Source of the DNA: Pseudomonadota bacterium
Lineage (GTDB): Bacteria; Pseudomonadota; Alphaproteobacteria; Sphingomonadales; Sphingomonadaceae
Assembly (NCBI GenBank): GCA_029779535.1
Contig: JAKPAG010000018.1
Coordinates: forward strand, 1-32,179
Length of the DNA: 32,179 nucleotides
Direction: 5' to 3'
The first letter of the stretch is position 1; every line of letters begins with the position of its first letter. A model generated the notes under the pieces. It searched no databases and was not told the origin of the DNA. It worked only from the letters and a program-made list of their open reading frames with translations. A program made the position numbers and the translations under genes. This document shows, one piece after another, positions 21,265-29,130 of this stretch.

Positions 21265-23493
21265 TCAGGGTAGGGGACCGCCACCGCCGTAGCCGGGAGG
21301 ATAGCCCCCACCGCCCCACGAGCCGCCGCTGGACGTTGTCTGCCAGCCCACGAACACCAGTGCCGGGTCGAGGAACTGGCTGCTCGCGGGCGCGGCCGCG
21401 ATGGTGAATGTGGTTCCAGCCTCATCGACGAACACCCCATACTGGGTGCTGGCCGACAGGCCGCTGAAGATGTGCGCTCCTACGCTCATGCTGACCCCGC
21501 GCTCGGTCAGGCCGGTAAAGGCCGCAACATAGACGTGGCTGTCATCGCTGGTTAGCGGCCAGGCCGACATGGTCTTGAAGCCCTGCGCCGTGGTCGCGCC
21601 GATCACCAGATCTCCGGCTGTGACGGGGCCAAACACCGCCCGGCTGCCGATCACGCCACGCACCCGGTAGCTGACCCCGACCTGGTACTCGGTCCCGGGC
21701 GTGACCTGGGTGAATTCCTTTCGGGTCACCGTCGGCGCCTCGATCGATGCCCCCATCCAGCCATCATTGGCGCCAAGGCCGGTGCTGTAGAGCCGGTATT
21801 CGAACACCACGGCCTCGGCATTGGGATTGCCGACCGCACCGTCCAGCACCAGCGCCGGGATTGATGCGCCGTTTGCTGTCAGGGTGTCGCCTGTCAGCGT
21901 CCAGTCCCCGCTGGGTGCGGCGATCGTCGAGCCATAGGTCAGGCTGACGATCGGCGGCGCAGTCCCGGTCTTGCCCAGGGCAAAGGCGTGCTTGCCGTCG
22001 GTTTCACCGCGCAGGGTGAATGAAACCGCACCGGACTGCAGATCCGGTGCCTGGCCGCGGATCACGGCCTTGATCGACCAGCCATCCTCCGGCGCAAAGG
22101 TCACGCAGTCGCCGACCCGGTAATTGAGCCAGTGCGGCTTGACCGGCACCGTACCGGGCCCGGCCTCGCGGGCGTCGCAGATGTCGTAAGCGGCGAGCTG
22201 CGCGGCCTGGTTGACCTGCTGGACGAGCGGATAAGGCACCTCGCGCGTCCGTTCGCCGCCATCGAGCGCGACATAGGCCGGAACACTGACCTCGCTGGCA
22301 GGGACCATTTCCCAGTCGTGCGCTTCGCTGCGGTACTGCGGAATGATCCCGTTGATCCGCTGGCGCCGCCGTGCCGTCCCGGAAAACGTCGTCTCGCCGA
22401 CGATATCGCCGGGCCCGATCGTCGCCAGACTTACCCGCGGGGCGCGGTTGATCGAAGTGATCACGCCGCCCAGCAGCACCGGCTCGGCCCCGCCCGCCTG
22501 CAACATCAGCTTGAGCGCGTTCCACGGCGTGTCGCTGCGGGTCGTAACCTGACCGCCGATTTTCCAGCTGCGCGCGTCGTTGAGATTGGCGCCTTCGACG
22601 AAGCTGGCGACATCGATGCCCTTGACCGTGCCGCTCGGCACCTGGTCACCGATCCCGATCCCGGCCACCCGCACGCCGTTGTGCCACCGCCCGAGCGACC
22701 AGGTCAGGGCATGCAGGTGCGGATCCTCGCTCCACACATAGCTGGCTTCGTTGTAGGCCCGGCAGGATCCTGAACCGCCCGGATAGGTGCTGTCCTGGCG
22801 CGGGTCATAGACGTAGCAGCCGTGCACGATATGGGCTTCGCCCGGCAACGAGGTCAGCTGGTTCTTGCTCTTTGTGTCGTAGGCAAAGGTGTTGATCACC
22901 GCCGCCAGGCCCGACAGCTTGTGCGCTGCGGTCCAGCCTGGCGGTGATCCAACCGGGGGCGATAGTGCTGCGCTTTCAGGCAGGGCGCCAAGCTGGCTGC
23001 GCTGCCAGATCTGCCCGGCATAGGTCCCGATCGCCGCCCCGCTGCCATCGAAGGCCACCGTGGTCCGGTTCATGAACGTGGTATCGATCGACTGGATCGG
23101 CCCCAGCGCCAGCACCGTCACCAGCGTCTGGTAGACGTTGTTCGCGCCGTGCCCGCGCCGGTAGACGATGTTTCCGCCAACCAGCGTTCGCCCCATCACA
23201 TAGGGGATACCGGCATAGGGATCGGCCTTCCACTTGGTCTGCGATCCGCCTTGCGGCGGCTTTGGACTTAGCACGGCACCGGCCAGCATCGAAGCGTCGA
23301 GCGCCAGCGCACCAAGCGCAACCGTCATCATCGTGCCCAGGCCAACCGCCGCGGAAAGCCCGCCCAGCCCCATGACGCCTAGACCGGCATTGAATGCCGC
23401 TGCCAGGCTTCCGGCTCCCGCAGCCAAACCGATCCCGGTTGCCGCGAGCGCGACGGCGCCAATCACCATGGCAGCGATTTTTAGGATCTTCAC
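21265..23493 (-). CDS. Large phage tail tip / host-specificity protein (gpJ-like)
   Basis: 742 residues. The N-terminal 80 residues are unusually hydrophobic and glycine/alanine-rich (IAAMVIGAVALAATGIGLAA, LGLGGLSAAVGLGTMMTVAL). Next is ADPYAGIPYVMGRTLVGGNI, then domains typical of baseplate hub/tip proteins (VVINTFAYDT region, PWNALKLMLQAGGAEPVLLG, RVGDCVTFAPEDGW). A fibronectin-like module (about 560-630) and a C-terminal glycine-rich tail (GSWGGGGYPPGYGGGGPLP) finish the protein. It should form the tip of the tail and contact the host. The start is GTG overlapping the DUF6950 gene stop (GTGA), so translation is coupled. Confidence 0.82.
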   Translation of the reverse strand: MKILKIAAMVIGAVALAATGIGLAAGAGSLAAAFNAGLGVMGLGGLSAAVGLGTMMTVALGALALDASMLAGAVLSPKPPQGGSQTKWKADPYAGIPYVMGRTLVGGNIVYRRGHGANNVYQTLVTVLALGPIQSIDTTFMNRTTVAFDGSGAAIGTYAGQIWQRSQLGALPESAALSPPVGSPPGWTAAHKLSGLAAVINTFAYDTKSKNQLTSLPGEAHIVHGCYVYDPRQDSTYPGGSGSCRAYNEASYVWSEDPHLHALTWSLGRWHNGVRVAGIGIGDQVPSGTVKGIDVASFVEGANLNDARSWKIGGQVTTRSDTPWNALKLMLQAGGAEPVLLGGVITSINRAPRVSLATIGPGDIVGETTFSGTARRRQRINGIIPQYRSEAHDWEMVPASEVSVPAYVALDGGERTREVPYPLVQQVNQAAQLAAYDICDAREAGPGTVPVKPHWLNYRVGDCVTFAPEDGWSIKAVIRGQAPDLQSGAVSFTLRGETDGKHAFALGKTGTAPPIVSLTYGSTIAAPSGDWTLTGDTLTANGASIPALVLDGAVGNPNAEAVVFEYRLYSTGLGANDGWMGASIEAPTVTRKEFTQVTPGTEYQVGVSYRVRGVIGSRAVFGPVTAGDLVIGATTAQGFKTMSAWPLTSDDSHVYVAAFTGLTERGVSMSVGAHIFSGLSASTQYGVFVDEAGTTFTIAAAPASSQFLDPALVFVGWQTTSSGGSWGGGGYPPGYGGGGPLP

Positions 23494-23933
23494 GGATCAA
23501 CCCGCCAGGCATTGACGAACAGCAGCGGCCGGATCGGGATCGCGCCCCCCTCAATCCCTTCCATCCAGGCCACCGCTGCCCCGTTTCCCAGCGCGATCGC
23601 CAGTCCGCCCAGCGGATGTTCGGCCGGCAGCTGGAGCACGTCCCCGGCGACCACGCGTGCCGGCGCGATCCGTGCCACCCCGGCGCTGTCGATCCAGTCC
23701 GCCAGGCTGGCAAAGCCCAGCTTGCGCATTGCCCGCAATGCCCCCGGGACAGAGCGGTACGATCCCTTGGGCGGCAGTTTGATCGACTTGCCCAGCGCGC
23801 GCAGGTGCCGCGCGACCATTTGCGCGCAGTCGCCGCTGCCAAGCTTGAAATCGACTGTTGACCAGTGATCGAGCGCAGCCTGTGCGGCATCGCGCTTGCG
23901 GATCAGCACATGCTCCGCGCTCACGTCGGCCAT
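23490..23933 (-). CDS. DUF6950-type (NlpC/P60-like) tail protein
   Basis: 147 residues that resemble the DUF6950 family found beside tail tip genes in alphaproteobacterial phages. In related tails an NlpC/P60 peptidase in this position digests cell wall during DNA entry. The cysteine of the putative active site is in FKLGSGDCAQMVARHLRALG. The later part (GDVLQLPAEHPLGGLAIALGNG) is the region where the catalytic histidine would be expected, and only the histidine of AEHP is nearby, so activity is doubtful. Its start overlaps the previous stop (TGATG), and its own stop overlaps the next GTG. Confidence 0.75.
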   Translation of the reverse strand: MADVSAEHVLIRKRDAAQAALDHWSTVDFKLGSGDCAQMVARHLRALGKSIKLPPKGSYRSVPGALRAMRKLGFASLADWIDSAGVARIAPARVVAGDVLQLPAEHPLGGLAIALGNGAAVAWMEGIEGGAIPIRPLLFVNAWRVDP

Positions 23934-24574
23934 CACGTCCTCGCTCCGGTAATTGCGCCCAGACCGGGCAGATTGGTACGCGTCTCGACGCCGCCGGTAT
24001 CCAGCGCCTGGCCCCATGGTACCCAGGTCTCGACATCGGTCACAAAGCCCAGGCCCAGCTCGCCCGGCCAGACCTTCTGGTGGAAGGCATCTGACAGCCG
24101 CCGCCCTTCCTCGATCTGGAACAGCCGCTCGCCGATCGACACGACGCTCCAGTCGAGCCGCCGGTCGTTGTCCGACCATTTGACCGTTGGCACGTCGAGC
24201 TCGCCAGTGAACAGCACATAGGGCTCGCCGATCGGCAAGCCGGTGGCCATGTTGAGCACCCCGATCCCCAGCGAGACCGGAGAGCCCTGCACCGCCGGAT
24301 CGAGCAGAGCGGCGAGCGCCGTGTCGTTCGCTGGGATCAGGCCAAGCGTCACGCCCGGCGCACTGTCGCCGATGCTGTCGCTCAGCCCCTTGATCGAATC
24401 GAGCACACCGTAGACCGGATCGCGGCCGACGAAGGTCCCGCCGCGCATCGCTACTTCGGCCGATCCGTCAAGCAGCCGCAGCGTAGCGCTAGGCAGCACG
24501 ATCTCTGCCCAGGCGAAGTAGAGCGGGCGCGCTGCGGCCAGCGCCGCTGCCAGCGCTGGATCCATGCTCGTCAT
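23933..24574 (-). CDS. Phage tail tip / baseplate protein, unknown family
   Basis: 213 residues with no signal or membrane segment. The sequence is strand-rich (RPLYFAWAEIVLPSATLRLL, LPIGEPYVLFTGELDVPTVK, RLDWSVVSIGERLFQIEEGR). Its position between the tape measure and the NlpC-like protein corresponds to the distal tail/hub genes of long-tailed phages and gene transfer agents (gp13 in the Rhodobacter agent), but I cannot assign the family with confidence. An alternative start is the ATG three codons in (24565). It is coupled to the next gene by TGATG. Confidence 0.75.
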   Translation of the reverse strand: MTSMDPALAAALAAARPLYFAWAEIVLPSATLRLLDGSAEVAMRGGTFVGRDPVYGVLDSIKGLSDSIGDSAPGVTLGLIPANDTALAALLDPAVQGSPVSLGIGVLNMATGLPIGEPYVLFTGELDVPTVKWSDNDRRLDWSVVSIGERLFQIEEGRRLSDAFHQKVWPGELGLGFVTDVETWVPWGQALDTGGVETRTNLPGLGAITGART

Positions 24575-24578
24575 CGCC

Positions 24579-25184
24579 TCACGCGTCCTCGCTGATCGAA
24601 ATCGTGCCGAAGTCGCAATAGGGCGCGGTCAGCCGCGTCCAGGCGACTTCGTTCCCGGCAAGGCTGCCCTGCAGTACCGGCCGCTCGACCTCACAGGTCG
24701 CGCCGTCCGGTGCGGGCTTGCGGATCATCGGATAGATCGGCAGCGCCATGGTCCCGTCGGCGGCAGCGACCGTGTCAGCCGCGGCGCGGTAGACGTAGCG
24801 CTGGCCGGACACGATCACGCTGAACGCCTGATCGAACCGCATGCAATAGCCCTTGCGAAAGCCCCGCAGGTTCAGCGTCATACCAGTCTGGCCCGCGCCA
24901 TTGACCACGGGCGTGCCGGGCATGCCGATCTCCAGACCATCCTGGCGCAGGTAGATCGCCGCGCCGAACAGCTTGGCCTGGCACAACAGCCCGCCCCAGG
25001 TGCGCCCGTCCGGCTCGGTCCGCATTAGCGGAATGGTGATGTCGATCGCGAAGCGCGTGCCGAGCCGCATCAATGTGGTAACCGGCCCGCCCAGGATCGG
25101 CTTCAGCGCGCCGCCAAAGTCGATCATGCGCGGCCGGTCCACTTTGACGCTGCGCCGTTCGGGCAGGAAAATCGGTCCCGTCAT
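24579..25184 (-). CDS. Phage tail protein following the tape measure (distal tail position)
   Basis: 201 residues, unrecognised family. It begins MTGPIFLPERRSVKVDRPRM and is rich in beta-strand sequence (GTRFAIDITIPLMRTEPDGR, LNLRGFRKGYCMRFDQAFSV). It starts inside the tape measure stop (ATGA overlap). Genes in this position in siphovirus-like tails usually encode the distal tail protein that closes the tube and holds the tip. Position and coupling are the evidence; function is inference. Confidence 0.75.
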   Translation of the reverse strand: MTGPIFLPERRSVKVDRPRMIDFGGALKPILGGPVTTLMRLGTRFAIDITIPLMRTEPDGRTWGGLLCQAKLFGAAIYLRQDGLEIGMPGTPVVNGAGQTGMTLNLRGFRKGYCMRFDQAFSVIVSGQRYVYRAAADTVAAADGTMALPIYPMIRKPAPDGATCEVERPVLQGSLAGNEVAWTRLTAPYCDFGTISISEDA

Positions 25185-28111
25185 ACCGGAATCGCCTCAA
25201 GCCGGCGTTCGGCCAGCTCCTGCTGCGCCAGCTGGCTGCCGCCGACCATCGCCGCCATGCCGACCTGCTGCATCCGGCCGTTGATCTGCGCCATCAGCTC
25301 GGCCGTGGTGATCGCGCCGCGCATGTCGAACAGAAAGACCGGCTGACCGTGTGATCCGCCCAGCGAGCCCGGGCTGGGCGCTGCGGGATAGCGGATGTGC
25401 GAGACGTCACCCATCATGCCGCCTGCAAAGCTCGGCAAGGTATTGTCGTTGATCGCCTTGAGCAGGCGGCGATGCTTGCGCGTGCCCTCGGCGGTGATGA
25501 TCGATTCCCCGTTGGAAACCCGGATCATCCCCATGCCCTGATGCCAGGCCAGAATGCTGTCGCTGGTCCCGGTCCCCGGGCCCGAAATGATCCCGTCGGC
25601 AAACCCGGGTACATGCCCGGTCGCATGGCCAGGCACATTGCCGGTGCTGAAGCCGATCACCGATAGGATCGCCTTCTGAATTGCGATCCGCGCCAGATCA
25701 GCCAGGATCGATATCGCCATGCGCTTGAACGCCTGCGAAACGCTCTCGGTCTCGGTGATGATCCCGACCAGCCCGTCCTCGAGGCTTTGCAGGCCATTGG
25801 CCTTCACACCTTCGAGGGCCTCGTTGGTATCACCGACAGCATCATGCAGGTGCTTGCGGTACTGATCGAGCGGCCCGGCATTCTGCTGTGCGACGACATT
25901 GCGGCGGCCACCGAACAGCTGATCGATCTCGGTTGCCTTGGCGTCATGCTCGGCCAGGGTAATCTGGTGTGCAGCCAGCGCTTCGTCGTTCTTCAACTTC
26001 GCGATCTTGCGATCGTTGTCGAGGATCTCGAGCGCAATACGGCGTCGATCCTTGAGCGTCGGCGCCAACTGCCCCTCGATGTCGAGCATCTGGTTCTTGA
26101 ATTCGAGCGCACCCTGCTCGGCCCGCAGGCCCTGCACCTGCTTGTCGGTATGCGCCTTGAGCAGGGTTTCGTCCTGCATCGCATAGCCTTGGACCAGCTC
26201 GGCCGCATCGCGTTCGGCCTGACGCTGCTGCAACCCGGCGGCGCGGGCTCCGGCCTGTCCGAACTGGGTTTCATCCACCGGGAAGCGGGCCTTGGACGGA
26301 TCGACGTATTTGCCGCGCACCTTTACCCGGTAATCCAGATGCGGCCCGGTCGAATGCCCGGTGTTGCCGGTGTAGCCGAGCAGGTCGCCTTTATCGACCA
26401 GATCGCCCTGCTGCACCGCGAACCCGCTCAGGTGCAGGAAATTCGAAACGGTCCCGGAGCCGTGATCGAGCTTGATCAGGTTGCCCGATTTGCCCGACAT
26501 GGCGGCAAATTGCACCATCCCGGCCTGCGGCGCATAGACCGGCGTACCCACCGGCGCGGCATAGTCGATCCCCGGATGGGTCTCATAGCTGCGCTTCGCC
26601 CCAAATCCCGAGGTGACCCGGAAGTTGCCTTGCAGTACCGGGCCAAAGTCAGCCATCGAAGCGGCATCGGCGTTGCCGCGCTTGCTGTCCCGTGCGGCGG
26701 CATTGGCGCGGTCGACCTCAGCCTTCTTCTGCCGTTCAAGCGCGGTTACCTGTTTTTCAAGTGCTTCGCCGACCTTGCCCTCAGCCAAGGCCCGCTTGCG
26801 CGCGGCTTCGATCAGGTCGTTATACTTCTTCTCGATCTGAGCGGTCGGGCTTGCCCCGCGAACGCCGCGCTCGATGTCGGCAAAGGACTGGGCATTCCCG
26901 AGGTTGGCTTGTGCTTGCGCAAGCGACTTCTCGTTAGCGGAAAGCTTTGCTTCGAGCGCCGAGACGTTGCCGGTCGAAACCTCCAGCGACAGCGCCGCCA
27001 GTTCGCCACGTTGGCCCGGCGCGCTGGCCCGGATCTGATCGATCTTCTGCTGTGCCACTGCGTCTTCGAGCAGGGCTTTGGTCTTGTTGCGAATGGCGAC
27101 TTCGTGGGCCAGATTTGCTTTTGCGGCCTCAAGCGACCGCTCGGCTTCGGTCTTCAGGCTTTCGGCCTGCTTGTCGAGAGCATCCTTCTGGTCAAGAATC
27201 GCCTCGCGGACACCTTCCTCGGTCTGGCCGAACCGCTCCTTGGCCTGGCGGGCGATTTCGCTGTCCTTGGCATTGTCCTTGAGCTTGTCGGTTTGCTCCT
27301 GGACTGCATCCCGAAACAGGTCGCTCTTTGCAATCAGCATGCCCAGGATGGTCACGCCGCCCAAAACGGCAGCGCCCCACGTGCTTTGCATGAAGGCGGT
27401 GAACTTGTTCCCCCCCGCAGTCATCAGATTGATCGCCTGCACGGTTTGTGGTGCTTGCTGGGCAAACACAGTCAGCAACGAAGTGCCCATGGAAACTTGC
27501 GTGGCGACGTCGTTCATCTGATAGGACAGCTGCTGCGCCCCGGCGCGCATCTGGCCTTGGCTGACTGCAACCGCCCGGTTGCTTTCGATCTGCTTGGCTG
27601 CCGCGCCGCCGCGCACGGCTTCCATCCGGCCCAGCAACACGGCGTTGTGTTCCAGCGCCTCCGCTTCGACATTCAGCTTGGCGATGGTGTCCTGCAGGCC
27701 GATCTGCAACTGCTTGTGCAGATTTACATCCATCTCGCCCATCACGATCATCCGGCGGGACGCGGCGAGGTCTTCTTCCTTGGCTGCGATGATCTGGCGA
27801 TAGCTGGCGGCCAGCGCGGCGTTGGAGGCCGCGCTCATCCCCCCGACCGGCTTGAAATCCTTGCCCAGCTCCATCGCGTTGCGGGCTTCGCTCATCATGG
27901 CGCGGACATCGGCGTTGAGCGCGCTGGTCATGTTGGCGACCGCCGCCTTGGCGCTGCCGCCCATCTTTTCGATGTGCTTGGTCAGCAGGTCGGCATAGTC
28001 GCCGCCCTCACGCACCATTTCCGCCAGTGCCTGTTTCGATGCATTGGCGGCGAGCGTCAGCCCGCTCGAATCGCCCGTGATCGACAGCACCAGCGGTGCA
28101 GATCGCGCCAT
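25181..28111 (-). CDS. Tape measure protein with an internal M23 peptidase domain
   Basis: 976 residues. Long alpha-helical, coiled-coil regions (about 1-480 and 640-760) enclose a membrane-like segment (WGAAVLGGVTILGMLIAK, about residues 235-255). At about 490-610 lies a peptidase M23 (lysostaphin-type) domain: RVTSGFGAKRSYETHPGIDY gives the first histidine and aspartate ligands, FLHLSG the catalytic histidine, and STGPHLDYRV the last motif. In that last motif the usual HxH reads HLD. The C-terminus (DGIISGPGTGTSDSILAWHQ, NGESIITAEGTRKHRRLLKA) is typical of tape measure proteins. It sets tail length and may open the cell wall during DNA injection. GGAG lies seven bases before ATG 28111. A terminator sits just upstream. 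Confidence 0.93.
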   Translation of the reverse strand: MARSAPLVLSITGDSSGLTLAANASKQALAEMVREGGDYADLLTKHIEKMGGSAKAAVANMTSALNADVRAMMSEARNAMELGKDFKPVGGMSAASNAALAASYRQIIAAKEEDLAASRRMIVMGEMDVNLHKQLQIGLQDTIAKLNVEAEALEHNAVLLGRMEAVRGGAAAKQIESNRAVAVSQGQMRAGAQQLSYQMNDVATQVSMGTSLLTVFAQQAPQTVQAINLMTAGGNKFTAFMQSTWGAAVLGGVTILGMLIAKSDLFRDAVQEQTDKLKDNAKDSEIARQAKERFGQTEEGVREAILDQKDALDKQAESLKTEAERSLEAAKANLAHEVAIRNKTKALLEDAVAQQKIDQIRASAPGQRGELAALSLEVSTGNVSALEAKLSANEKSLAQAQANLGNAQSFADIERGVRGASPTAQIEKKYNDLIEAARKRALAEGKVGEALEKQVTALERQKKAEVDRANAAARDSKRGNADAASMADFGPVLQGNFRVTSGFGAKRSYETHPGIDYAAPVGTPVYAPQAGMVQFAAMSGKSGNLIKLDHGSGTVSNFLHLSGFAVQQGDLVDKGDLLGYTGNTGHSTGPHLDYRVKVRGKYVDPSKARFPVDETQFGQAGARAAGLQQRQAERDAAELVQGYAMQDETLLKAHTDKQVQGLRAEQGALEFKNQMLDIEGQLAPTLKDRRRIALEILDNDRKIAKLKNDEALAAHQITLAEHDAKATEIDQLFGGRRNVVAQQNAGPLDQYRKHLHDAVGDTNEALEGVKANGLQSLEDGLVGIITETESVSQAFKRMAISILADLARIAIQKAILSVIGFSTGNVPGHATGHVPGFADGIISGPGTGTSDSILAWHQGMGMIRVSNGESIITAEGTRKHRRLLKAINDNTLPSFAGGMMGDVSHIRYPAAPSPGSLGGSHGQPVFLFDMRGAITTAELMAQINGRMQQVGMAAMVGGSQLAQQELAERRLEAIPV

Positions 28112-28126
28112 TGCTTGCTCCAAACG

Positions 28127-28150
28127 AAAAGGGCCCGCCGAAGCGAGCCC
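28127..28150 (-). terminator. Intrinsic terminator with UUCG loop, upstream of the tape measure gene
   Basis: On the minus strand GGGCTCGC (28150-28143), TTCG, GCGGGCCC (28138-28131), then TTTTCGTTT. The stem is eight pairs with one G-U, closed by the very stable UUCG tetraloop. It lies after the 93-residue gene and only about 16 bases before the tape measure ATG, so the tape measure gene depends on readthrough, antitermination or its own promoter. Confidence 0.8.
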
Positions 28151-28176
28151 TTGGGGAATTCAGGTTGTGTGACCGG

Positions 28177-28458
28177 TCAGGGTCGGTTCGTTACCGGCCT
28201 CGCGATGCACTCGCGATATTGCGACGGCAGCGCTGCCCATGCTCGATTGGCGATTTCCCACGCCTCTTCGCGGCGACCGATCACTTCGTTGATCTGGTCG
28301 ATCGTGGGGAAATGCCGCTCCTTCAGCAGGCTTGGTTCACCGACCGGCTTGCGCAGTTCGCGCTCCACATCTTCCAATTGGAAGATCAGGCCGCGCAGAT
28401 CGTCCTCGGCTCGGCCAAGTCTGCCAAGCTCCTCAAAGTACCGTTCGGTAATGCTCAC
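28177..28458 (-). CDS. Small coiled-coil protein of the accessory cassette, unknown
   Basis: 93 residues, no known family. The N-terminal half is charged and helical (YFEELGRLGRAEDDLRGLIF, QLEDVERELRK). The C-terminal half contains FPTIDQINEVIGRREEAWEI. No membrane segment or signal. The start is GTG 28458, with AAAGG about nine bases upstream. It is the last gene of the leftward arm of the cassette, 13 bases after the membrane-protein gene and just before the terminator at 28127-28150. Confidence 0.7.
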   Translation of the reverse strand: MSITERYFEELGRLGRAEDDLRGLIFQLEDVERELRKPVGEPSLLKERHFPTIDQINEVIGRREEAWEIANRAWAALPSQYRECIARPVTNRP

Positions 28459-28471
28459 TGCATCAAGCCTT

Positions 28472-28867
28472 TCAATCCCGATAGTCCAAATCCGCGATGG
28501 TCCGCAGCGGAACGCGCGGACGGGCGCGGATCTCGGCTACCAGCTTTTCGCGCGGCGACGGTTCGCGCCCGCGCAGGATCAGGCAAACCGCCATCACCAC
28601 CAGTCCTGCCAGCAGCACGCACAGGCCGAACAGGTCATTCCCGCCAACCTGCGCCCCGTGCCAGGCCGACGACACTGCGCCGCCGCCCGAAGGCACCGCG
28701 CCGCCGACAATCCCCACGGCGGCCCACCACAGCTTTGACAGCCGGTCTTCAAGCGGGTTGGCGATCAAAGTCAGCTCCTCGTCAGAGATCAGGTGCCGGT
28801 CGCGCAGGTCGGGAACGCTCACCTGTTCGCGCCGGTGGGCGCTGCCTAGTTCTATCCCCTCGCTCAC
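28472..28867 (-). CDS. Two-helix inner-membrane protein of the accessory cassette, unknown
   Basis: 131 residues: a soluble N-terminus (about 1-45), a first membrane stretch (LWWAAVGIVGGAVPSGGGAV, about 46-65), a short glycine-rich loop, a second membrane helix (LFGLCVLLAGLVVMAVCLIL, about 79-98) and a basic tail (GREPSPREKLVAEIRARP). The positive tail predicts both ends in the cytoplasm. Small phage membrane proteins of this shape include superinfection-exclusion and lysis-control proteins, but nothing specific is recognised. The start is GTG 28867, overlapping the stop of the ribbon-helix-helix gene by GTGA, which supports this start. Confidence 0.75.
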   Translation of the reverse strand: MSEGIELGSAHRREQVSVPDLRDRHLISDEELTLIANPLEDRLSKLWWAAVGIVGGAVPSGGGAVSSAWHGAQVGGNDLFGLCVLLAGLVVMAVCLILRGREPSPREKLVAEIRARPRVPLRTIADLDYRD

Positions 28868-29013
28868 TCCGCCGCCATGCCCTTTTCGACGAGGCGTCGG
28901 ATCGCTTCGGCACGGGATGGCAGATCAGGCTGCATCCTGCGCCATTCATCAATTCGTTCGATCCAACCGGGCGGGGTGACCATCTCGAAGCGGCCAGACT
29001 TTTCCTTCGTCAT
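28864..29013 (-). CDS. Short ribbon-helix-helix (Arc-like) protein
   Basis: 49 residues: MTKEKSGRFEMVTPPGWIER, then IDEWRRMQPDLPSRAEAIRR and LVEKGMAAE. The beta strand (GRFEMVTPP) followed by two helices with the SRAEAIRRLVEKG signature is the minimal ribbon-helix-helix DNA-binding fold seen in Arc- and CopG-like repressors. It is the first gene of the leftward arm and faces a three-gene rightward arm across 117 bases that hold palindromic repeats, so it probably controls both. The GTGA overlap with the next gene confirms its stop. No clear Shine-Dalgarno is visible before ATG 29013; one palindrome ends five bases upstream of it. Confidence 0.8.
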   Translation of the reverse strand: MTKEKSGRFEMVTPPGWIERIDEWRRMQPDLPSRAEAIRRLVEKGMAAE

Positions 29014-29017
29014 CAAC

Positions 29018-29065
29018 GCTACGTAGCATCAGTTGACTACGGAAACAATCCGGAGCATACGTAGC
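29018..29065. promoter_or_regulatory. Divergent control region with TACGTAGC repeats
   Basis: GCTACGTAGC (29018-29027) is a perfect 10-base palindrome, and TACGTAGC occurs at 29020-29027 and again at 29058-29065, 38 bases apart. Between them lies TTGACT (29033-29038), which with CATACG (29056-29061, 17-base spacer) could be the promoter of the rightward genes. Its -10 overlaps the second repeat. On the other strand TTGTTT and TACGTA are also 17 bases apart, a weaker candidate for the leftward genes. These are the likely operators of the ribbon-helix-helix protein. Confidence 0.5.
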
Positions 29066-29101
29066 GGGCCGAGGACGAATCGCTGAATTCTTCCTCGGCC
29101 C
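29066..29101 (+). promoter_or_regulatory. Long hairpin at the start of the rightward transcript
   Basis: GGGCCGAGGA (29066-29075) pairs perfectly with TCCTCGGCCC (29092-29101), and the loop holds a further GAAT/ATTC pairing (29077-29080, 29087-29090). If the candidate promoter is right, the hairpin forms the very 5' end of the mRNA, where such structures often protect it. No T run follows. An alternative is a two-way block between the late operon and the cassette. Confidence 0.5.
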
Positions 29102-29130
29102 TAACTTAAGCCATTGGAATCTGCCAAACC

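Noticed and set aside
25787..28738. Open frame of over 900 codons on the plus strand
   Set aside because: Antisense to the tape measure gene, no domain, low-complexity His/Gln/Arg-rich sequence.
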